Shown in pieces: positions 59,071 to 64,000 of a stretch of DNA of 64,000 bases. Every line of letters begins with the position of its first letter. Position 1 is the stretch's first letter. The DNA is from Stomorhina lunata (taxonomy: Eukaryota; Arthropoda; Insecta; Diptera; Rhiniidae): positions 117,126,542 through 117,190,541 of the forward strand of contig OW121743.1 in the NCBI GenBank assembly GCA_933228675.1, written 5' to 3'. The position numbers were made by a program, and so were the translations under genes. Below the pieces are notes generated by a model. That model was not told the origin of the DNA. It ran no database searches and saw only the letters and a list, made by a program, of their open reading frames with translations.

Positions 59071-62000
59071 TTAGATTTTCTAAAGAAAATTTTTAAGATT
59101 TTTTAAAGAAATTTTTTTAAGATTATCTATAGAAAATTTTTTTAATTTATCTATAGAAATTTTTTTAAGATTTTCTATAGTGAATTTTTTAAGATTTTCT
59201 GTAGAAAATTTTTTAAGATTTTCTATAGAAATTTTTTTAAGATTTTCTATATAAAATTTTTTAAGATTTTCTCTAGAAATTTTTTTAAGATTTTCTATAG
59301 CGAATTTTTTAAGATTTTCTGTAGAAAATTTTTTAAGATTTTCTATAGAAAATTTTTTAAGATTTTCTATATAAAATTTTTTAAGATTTTCTATAGAAAA
59401 TTTCTTAAGATTTTCTATAGGAAATTTTTTAAGATTTTCGATTGAACATTTTTTTAGATTTTCTATAGAAAATTTTTTAAGATTTTCTATAGAAAATTTT
59501 TTAAGATTTTCTATGGAAAATTTTTTAAGATTTCCTATGGAAAATTTTTTAAGATTTTCTATGGAAAATTTTTTAAGATTTTCTATAGAAAATTTTTTAA
59601 GATTTTCAATAAAAAATTTTTTAAGATTTTCTATAGAAAATTTTTTAAGATTTTCTATAGAAAATTTTTTAAGATTTTCTATACAAAATTTTTTAAGATT
59701 TTCTATAGAAAATTTTTTAAGATTTTCTATAGAAAATTTTTTAAGATTTTCTATAGAAAATTTTTTAAGATTTTCTATAGAAAATTTTTTAAGATTTTCT
59801 ATAGAAAATTTTTTAAGATTTTCTATAGAAAATTTTTTAAGATTTTCTATAGAAAATTTTTTAAGATTTTCTATAGAAAATTTTTTAAGATTTTCTATAG
59901 AAAATTTTTTAAGATTTTCTATAGAAAATTTTTTAAGATTTTCTATAGAAAATTTTTTAAGATTTTCTATAGAAAATTTTTTAAGATTTTCTATAGAAAA
60001 TTTTTTAAGATTTTCTATAGAAAATTTTTTAAGATTTTCTATAGAAAATTTTTTAAGATTTTCTATAGAAAATTTTTTAAGATTTTCTATAGAAAATTTT
60101 TTAAGATTTTCTATAGAAAATTTTTTAAGATTTTCTATAGAAAATTTTTTAAGATTTTCTATAGAAAATTTTTTAAGATTTTCTATAGAAAATTTTTTAA
60201 GATTTTCTATAGAAAATTTTTTAAGATTTTCTATAGAAAATTTTTTAAGATTTTCTATAGAAAATTTTTTAAGATTTTCTATAGAAAATTTTTTAAGATT
60301 TTCTATAGAAAATTTTTTAAGATTTTCTATAGAAAATTTTTTAAGATTTTCTATAGAAAATTTTTTAAGATTTTCTATAGAAAATTTTTTAAGATTTTCT
60401 ATAGAAAATTTTTTAAGATTTTCTATAGAAAATTTTTTAAGATTTTCTATAGAAAATTTTTTAAGATTTTCTATAGAAAATTTTTTAAGATTTTCTATAG
60501 AAAATTTTTTAAGATTTTCTATAGAAAATTTTTTAAGATTTTCTATAGAAAATTTTTTAAGATTTTCTATAGAAAATTTTTTAAGATTTTCTATAGAAAA
60601 TTTTTTAAGATTTTCTATAGAAAATTTTTTAAGATTTTCTATAGAAAATTTTTTAAGATTTTCTATAGAAAATTTTTTAAGATTTTCTATAGAAAATTTT
60701 TTAAGATTTTCTATAGAAAATTTTTTAAGATTTTCTATAGAAAATTTTTTAAGATTTTCTATAGAAAATTTTTTAAGATTTTCTATAGAAAATTTTTTAA
60801 GATTTTCTATAGAAAATTTTTTAAGATTTTCTATAGAAAATTTTTTAAGATTTTCTATAGAAAATTTTTTAAGATTTTCTATAGAAAATTTTTTAAGATT
60901 TTCTATAGAAAATTTTTTAAGATTTTCTATAGAAAATTTTTTAAGATTTTCTATAGAAAATTTTTTAAGATTTTCTATAGAAAATTTTTTAAGATTTTCT
61001 ATAGAAAATTTTTTAAGATTTTCTATAGAAAATTTTTTAAGATTTTCTATAGAAAATTTTTTAAGATTTTCTATAGAAAATTTTTTAAGATTTTCTATAG
61101 AAAATTTTTTAAGATTTTCTATAGAAAATTTTTTAAGATTTTCTATAGAAAATTTTTTAAGATTTTCTATAGAAAATTTTTTAAGATTTTCTATAGAAAA
61201 TTTTTTAAGATTTTCTATAGAAAATTTTTTAAGATTTTCTATAGAAAATTTTTTAAGATTTTCTATAGAAAATTTTTTAAGATTTTCTATAGAAAATTTT
61301 TTAAGATTTTCTATAGAAAATTTTTTAAGATTTTCTATAGAAAACTTTTTAAGATTTTCTATAGAAAATTTTTTAAGATTTTCTATAGAAAACTTTTTAA
61401 GATTTTCTATAGAAAATTTTTTAAGATTTTCTATAGAAAATTTTTTAAGATTTTCTATAGAAAATTTTTTAAGATTTTCTATAGAAAATTTTTTAAGATT
61501 TTCTATAGAAAATTTTTTAAGATTTTCTATAGAAAATTTTTTAAGATTTTCTATAGAAAATTTTTTAAGATTTTCTATAGAAAATTTTTTAAGATTTTCT
61601 ATAGAAAATTTTTTAAGATTTTCTATAGAAAATTTTTTAAGATTTTCTATAGAAAATTTTTTAAGATTTTCTATAGAAAATTTTTTAAGATTTTCTATAG
61701 AAAATTTTTTAAGATTTTCTATAGAAAATTTTTTAAGATTTTCTATAGAAAATTTTTTAAGATTTTCTATAGAAAATTTTTTAAGATTTTCTATAGAAAA
61801 TTTTTTAAGATTTTCTATAGAAAATTTTTTAAGATTTTCTATAGAAAATTTTTTAAGATTTTCTATAGAAAATTTTTTAAGATTTTCTATAGAAAATTTT
61901 TTAAGATTTTCTATATAAAATTTTTTAAGATTTTCTAAAGAAAATTTTTTAAGATTTTCTATAGAAAATTTTTTAAGATTTTCTATAGAAAATTTTTTAA

Positions 62001-62110
62001 GATTTTCTATAGAAAATTTTTTAAGATTTTCTATAGAAAATTTTTTAAGATTTTCTATAGAAATTTTTTTAAGATTTAAGAAAATGTGAAAAAAATTTTC
62101 TATAGAAAAT
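59071..62110. repeat. 24-bp satellite array, inverted orientation, near-invariant core
   Basis: About 124 units of the same 24-bp repeat as 56045-58250, same orientation. The left 400 bp and last 60 bp are diverged, with ctatgg and gcgaat variants on the left. From about 59700 to 61340 I see no variant at all, i.e. roughly 68 identical units. Near 61344 and 61392 two units share an aaaactttt variant. The resulting 801-codon frame is FLRFSIEN repeated and is not a gene. Confidence 0.97.
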
Positions 62111-63420
62111 CCGAAAAAAATTTCTAAAGAAAATTTTCATTAGAAAATTTTTATTTTCTCTCTATTAGAATTTGGATATTTGGTATTTTCTTTAAGAAAT
62201 TTTTTCCTGGGTTATTTATTTCCCACATATTTTTAGCTCCAATATTCAATTATTGCTCATATGAAATTTTCTAAAACCCAGAACATCTTAACGTCATTCA
62301 ACAGTTTTTTTTAGAAAATTTTCTAAGATTTTTTATTTTTTGGTATTTTCTAAAAAGAAATAAATTGTGTTTTAAGCTTTCAGTTTTTTTCTTTTGATTT
62401 AGAGAAGATTTTTCTGGTTTCTGTAATAAATTTTTGTTATTTCTAAATTTAATTTAGAAAGTATTTAGTTTATAATAAACCAAGAGGGAAAAATACTTTA
62501 GACAAGGTTTATTAAGAGTTATTAAAAAATGTTCTCATGTGTAAAATAAATTAAATTTTACAGTAGAAGTTTGGTCAAATATCAGGTAATTTAAGAAATT
62601 AAAGAAATATATAAACAAATTTTAGAAAATTAAAAAAATAACACCTTCTCTTCTCGTGTGGCTTTTTGGGATAATTCATAATTTACAAATTACAGATCTG
62701 AATCAAGGAAATTAAATCTCACTTCACTTTATCCTGAGTGACTTTCCAAAGCAACCTTTAAAAATTTTCCTTATATTTAATTATATACAAATACCGAGAC
62801 AACATTGCTAAAGTATCCGGTTGATTGTTTTAAATATAATATTTTCAATTAGTTCTATTATTACAAAGACAAAAGAATTTATTAATAATTTTTTCGTTTA
62901 CATAAAAACTCCTCAATATTTTCCTAGAGATACTTGGAAATTTTAATTTATCAATATCTATGGGATTATAAATTTTGAAAAACAATTAAATCCTCTCATG
63001 ACTTGAAGGCATTATGTATTTTTAATGAAATAAATCAATCAGAATTGTTTGTTTTTGTTACACGTTCAATTTCCCAAAAACTATGAGATTAATTAAAAAC
63101 TATTATTTTAAGTGATTTATTTCGATTGTTTTATTTTGTGGTAGAATTAATTAAAAATCTGTTTTTATTATTATCTTTTGAGGTATTTAAAATATTTTGT
63201 TTTTAAGGAAATTTGTAATTTTATAATGAAATGGAAACAAAAAGGTAATTTAATCAAGTTTCATTTGAATTTTGATTTACATGGGGAGCGTATGAGTATT
63301 TGGAAATTTGTGTGAAAATTAAATTTGATATTACGTATACGCCGCCATTGGTCTTAGTAACTAAATCTGTTGGTTTTTTAGAAATCAGAAATAACTACAT
63401 ATCTTTGTGATAAATTGTTT
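62111..63420. other. Unique spacer
   Basis: AT-rich sequence, with ctatag-like remnants in the first 200 bp. No gene, RNA motif or transposon end was recognised. Confidence 0.55.
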
Positions 63421-64000
63421 TTATAGAAAATTTTTTTCTTTAAAAATATAGAAATTTATAAATAAATAGCAAAATTTTTGTTATAAACAATTTTTTTTAT
63501 AGAAAAATTTTCTTAAGAAAAATTTTTTTATAGAAAAAAAATATTTTATATAGACGAAATTTCGGTAAAAAAACTTTTTCTATAGAAAAAAAAAATCGTT
63601 AACAAATTTTTTCTATAGAAAAATTTCGTTAAAAATTTTTTTCTATAGAAAAAATTTCGTTGAAAAAATTTTCTATAGAAAAAAATTTTTTTTTACGAAA
63701 ATTTTTTTATAGAAAAATTTTTTTTTACGAAAATTTTTTTTATAGAAAAAATTTTTTAGCGAAAATTTTCGCTAAAAAAATTTTTTCTATAGAAAAATTT
63801 TTGGTAAAAAAATTTTTTCTGTAGAAAAATTTTCGCAAAAAAAAATTTTTCTATAGATAAATTTTCGCTAAAAAATTTTCTTCTATAGAAAAATTTTCGC
63901 TAAAAAAATTTTTTCTATAGAAAAATTTTCGTTAAAAAATTTTTTCCTGTAGAAATATTTTCGTAAAAAAATTTTTTCCTATAGAAAAATTTTCGTTAAA
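63421..64000. repeat. 30-31 bp satellite array (cgttaaaa / cgctaaaa linker)
   Basis: Tandem units with a cgttaaaa or cgctaaaa linker, ATTTTTT, ctatag and AAAAATTTT. The start is irregular and the array becomes ordered after 63560. It runs off the window end. Confidence 0.88.

Noticed and set aside
59513..61918. 801-codon open frame of FLRFSIEN repeats
   Set aside because: It is a direct consequence of a 24-bp repeat without stops in that frame; frames on the other strand are open for the same reason. There is no promoter, splice or domain evidence.

Overview
This window is very AT-rich eukaryotic DNA and almost entirely non-coding. It looks like a large intron or intergenic region of a higher fly (Diptera, Brachycera). 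Support for a fly comes from the tacatacatatgta-type strings, the recurring GTCCGTCTGTCTGTC strings in the unique spacers, and dense satellites built on the palindrome TTTTCTATAGAAAA. From memory I associate that palindrome with calyptrate-fly introns (Musca, Stomoxys and Lucilia type); no search was run. I see no bacterial-style genes, operons, tRNA or rRNA genes, or CRISPR arrays. The long open frames in the window are by-products of tandem repeats whose period is a multiple of three.

Layout: about 15 tandem arrays alternate with 0.7-2 kb unique spacers. Arrays: 1-2425 (31 bp), 3841-6312 (32 bp, interrupted), 7761-9560 and 10641-13500 (32 bp, opposite orientation), 15046-17235 (a separate, strongly diverged repeat of about 110 bp), 18830-22345 (28-29 bp), 24025-26660 (31 bp), 28315-33345 (31 bp, with repeated orientation flips and a 2.3-2.4 kb higher-order duplication), 34836-35875 (12 bp), 35876-36960 (degenerate), 39535-40635, 41731-42360 and 43601-46280 (31 bp hairpin units, the middle one inverted), 48226-50010 (30 bp, an inverted pair), 51001-54985 (24 then 23 bp), 56045-58250 and 59071-62110 (24 bp, inverted relative to 51-54.5 kb), and 63421-64000.

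Dispersed elements: two direct copies of a roughly 225 bp repeat (18298-18523 and 21274-21502) flank a 2.75 kb satellite block. The second copy carries a complete type-I hammerhead ribozyme core on the minus strand (21385-21428), of the kind known from Penelope-like retroelements. The first copy has a mutated core. There are two tRNA-related SINE copies (about 4471-4545 and 7450-7640), two inverted copies of a roughly 300 bp TIR element (22349-22647 and 37668-37963), and a duplicated segment of about 155 bp (18677-18830 and 19164-19325).

Gene evidence is thin. A 100 nt candidate exon at 33846-33945 (+) has a strong polypyrimidine acceptor and a consensus GTAAGT donor but stops in all frames, so it is probably 5' UTR. 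A candidate terminal coding exon lies at 50028-50203 (+), with 58 in-frame codons, a TGA stop and an AATAAA signal at 50284. Both are on the plus strand, so they could belong to one gene whose introns are full of satellites; this is inference. The main patterns are that nearly every array has a self-complementary unit, that periods cluster at 28-32 bp (about three helical turns), and that arrays recur as inverted pairs around short unique spacers.
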